Assembly: GCF_021151785.1 (NCBI RefSeq)
Contig: NZ_JAGKWP010000068.1
Location: forward strand, 1 to 13,788
Direction: 5' to 3'
DNA: 13,788 bases
Origin: Flavobacterium sp.
GTDB taxonomy: Bacteria > Bacteroidota > Bacteroidia > Flavobacteriales > Flavobacteriaceae
Shown here: positions 12,847 through 13,788 of the stretch, in pieces
Position numbering within the stretch: position 1 is the stretch's first letter
Layout of the letters: each line of letters begins with the position of its first letter
Translations under genes and position numbers: made by a program
The notes under the pieces: model-generated
Database searches by the model: none
What the model saw: only the letters and a program-made list of their open reading frames with translations
What the model was told of the DNA's origin: nothing

Positions 12847-13224
12847 ATGAATATTATTAAAAAAATTGGCATTTATTTTTTACTATTATTTAGCTTGATT
12901 TTAATAGGCTACACCCTTTTTATTTATAATTTTACATTAAGTAACGGTGTTAGAAGTGGTGTTTTGTCTAAATTTAGTCATAAAGGTATCATTTTTAAGA
13001 CATGGGAAGGTGAATTAAATGAAGGATTTGGAGCTACACGTTTTTTCCCATTTTCAGTTCAAGATAATGAAGAAAATGTTATAGAAGATTTAAAGAAATA
13101 CCAAGGACAATATGTAAAGTTAGAGTATAAAGAACGAATTAAAACGTTGCCTTGGTGGGGAGATACACATTATTTTATAACTAAAGTTATACCTGAACAA
13201 TCACCTTACATCAATTCAAAATAA
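12847..13224 (+). CDS. Small membrane-anchored protein of unknown function
   Basis: A 125-aa protein with one N-terminal helix (about 7-27) and a short exposed domain. Features are a conserved-looking GVRSGVLSKFSHKGIIFKTW stretch (34-53), an EGELNEG turn, then a beta-rich part ending with LPWWGDTHYFITKVIP. Similar flavobacterial proteins are, as I recall, often labelled 6-phosphogluconate dehydrogenase in databases, but nothing here supports that: it has no Rossmann fold and is a quarter of the size. It lies 22 nt after rmuC and its TAA overlaps the next ATG by 1 nt (TAATG), so it is cotranscribed with both. Function unknown. Confidence 0.85.
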   Translation: MNIIKKIGIYFLLLFSLILIGYTLFIYNFTLSNGVRSGVLSKFSHKGIIFKTWEGELNEGFGATRFFPFSVQDNEENVIEDLKKYQGQYVKLEYKERIKTLPWWGDTHYFITKVIPEQSPYINSK

Positions 13225-13766
13225 TGGAACACACAAATAGCGTAAAAGCATCAAAAATTACCTTAACTCAGTTAATGTTACCATCGCATTCTAACTTTAG
13301 TGGAAAAATTCACGGTGGTTATTTATTAAGCTTAATGGATCAAATTGCCTTTGCATGTGCATCAAAATATTCAGGATGTTATTGTGTAACTGCATCAGTA
13401 GATACTGTTAACTTTTTAAATCCTGTTGAGATTGGTGAGTTAGTCACTTTAAAGGCATCTGTTAACTATATAGGAACTACATCCATGATTGTGGGGATTC
13501 GGGTAACTTCACAAAATATTCAAACAGGTAAAATTAAACATACCAATTCCAGTTACTTTACTATGGTAGCTAAAGATGAAAAGGGTAATAATGTTAAAGT
13601 TCCTCGCTTAATACTCTCAAATATGGAAGAAGTCAGACGTTTTTATGAAGGGGTTAAACGCATAGAGCAAAGAAAAAATATGCATGTTCATGAAACCACT
13701 TTTGATTATAGCACAGCCGAAGCATTAGAAAATTTAAAAAATTACAATATAACACTAGATTTATAA
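13224..13766 (+). CDS. Hotdog-fold acyl-CoA thioesterase
   Basis: A 180-aa cytoplasmic thioesterase predicted to hydrolyse acyl-CoA to free acid and CoA. The hotdog domain spans about 10-130, with the family signature NFSGKIHGGYLLSLMDQ (24-40): N24, the HGG turn (30-32) and D39 are the expected active-site positions of YciA/BACH-type enzymes. Strand segments TASVDTVNFLNPVEIGELV and TSMIVGIRVTSQN complete the fold. Compared with YciA (about 130 aa) it has about 50 extra C-terminal residues, mostly predicted helix (MEEVRRFYEGVKRIEQRK), usual in Bacteroidota members. It overlaps the preceding stop by 1 nt. The acyl-chain preference cannot be read from the sequence. The 22 nt after its stop show nothing. 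Confidence 0.9.
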   Translation: MEHTNSVKASKITLTQLMLPSHSNFSGKIHGGYLLSLMDQIAFACASKYSGCYCVTASVDTVNFLNPVEIGELVTLKASVNYIGTTSMIVGIRVTSQNIQTGKIKHTNSSYFTMVAKDEKGNNVKVPRLILSNMEEVRRFYEGVKRIEQRKNMHVHETTFDYSTAEALENLKNYNITLDL

Positions 13767-13788
13767 TTAAGTATCAAATTTATTAAAA

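Noticed and set aside
12847..13224. 6-phosphogluconate dehydrogenase
   Set aside because: No dinucleotide-binding fold, 125 aa only, and an N-terminal membrane helix.

Overview
The window looks like chromosomal DNA from a member of the Flavobacteriaceae (Bacteroidota), probably Flavobacterium or a close relative. The DNA is strongly AT-rich and Shine-Dalgarno sequences are largely absent. Promoters fit the Bacteroidota pattern TTG-N19-TAnnTTTG; two match it exactly with 19-nt spacers. The gene content is also typical: a flavobacterial crtI-crtB-crtZ set, paired DUF4252 proteins and a TonB-dependent receptor. Species assignment is inference.

Layout. (1) 50-345: two identical tRNA-Lys(UUU) genes in tandem, an intrinsic terminator, then a class II tRNA-Leu(GAG). 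(2) 417-4214, plus strand: a consensus promoter, a CarH-like MerR regulator with a B12-binding domain, phytoene desaturase (crtI), phytoene synthase (crtB), beta-carotene hydroxylase (crtZ) and a hairpin terminator. (3) 4213-5272, minus strand: two small exported DUF4252 proteins. (4) 5351-7683, minus strand: a BtuB-like TonB-dependent receptor behind a cobalamin riboswitch, with a consensus promoter and a terminator. (5) 7690-7872, minus strand: a very small single-span membrane protein. (6) 7920-10887, plus strand: a divergent ABC importer (lipoprotein, permease, ATPase), read as btuF-btuC-btuD. (7) 10874-11449, minus strand: an RluE-type pseudouridine synthase. (8) 11520-13766, plus strand: rmuC, a small membrane-anchored protein of unknown function, and a hotdog acyl-CoA thioesterase.

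The linking theme is vitamin B12 and light. The regulator heading the carotenoid operon carries both marks of adenosylcobalamin-dependent photoreceptors: W-x9-EH in the helical bundle and ExHxxG in the cobalamin domain. The likely model is that in the dark the AdoCbl-bound protein represses crtI-crtB(-crtZ), and that light destroys the cofactor and releases the operon. About 3 kb away lies a complete B12 uptake route: outer-membrane receptor, lipoprotein, permease and ATPase. The window therefore pairs a probable B12-dependent light switch for protective pigments with the machinery that imports its cofactor. The families are known. The parts that look less described are the altered lower-ligand pocket in the B12 domain, the inverted repeat over the regulator's promoter, and the riboswitch being present on only one of the two divergent B12 transcripts.
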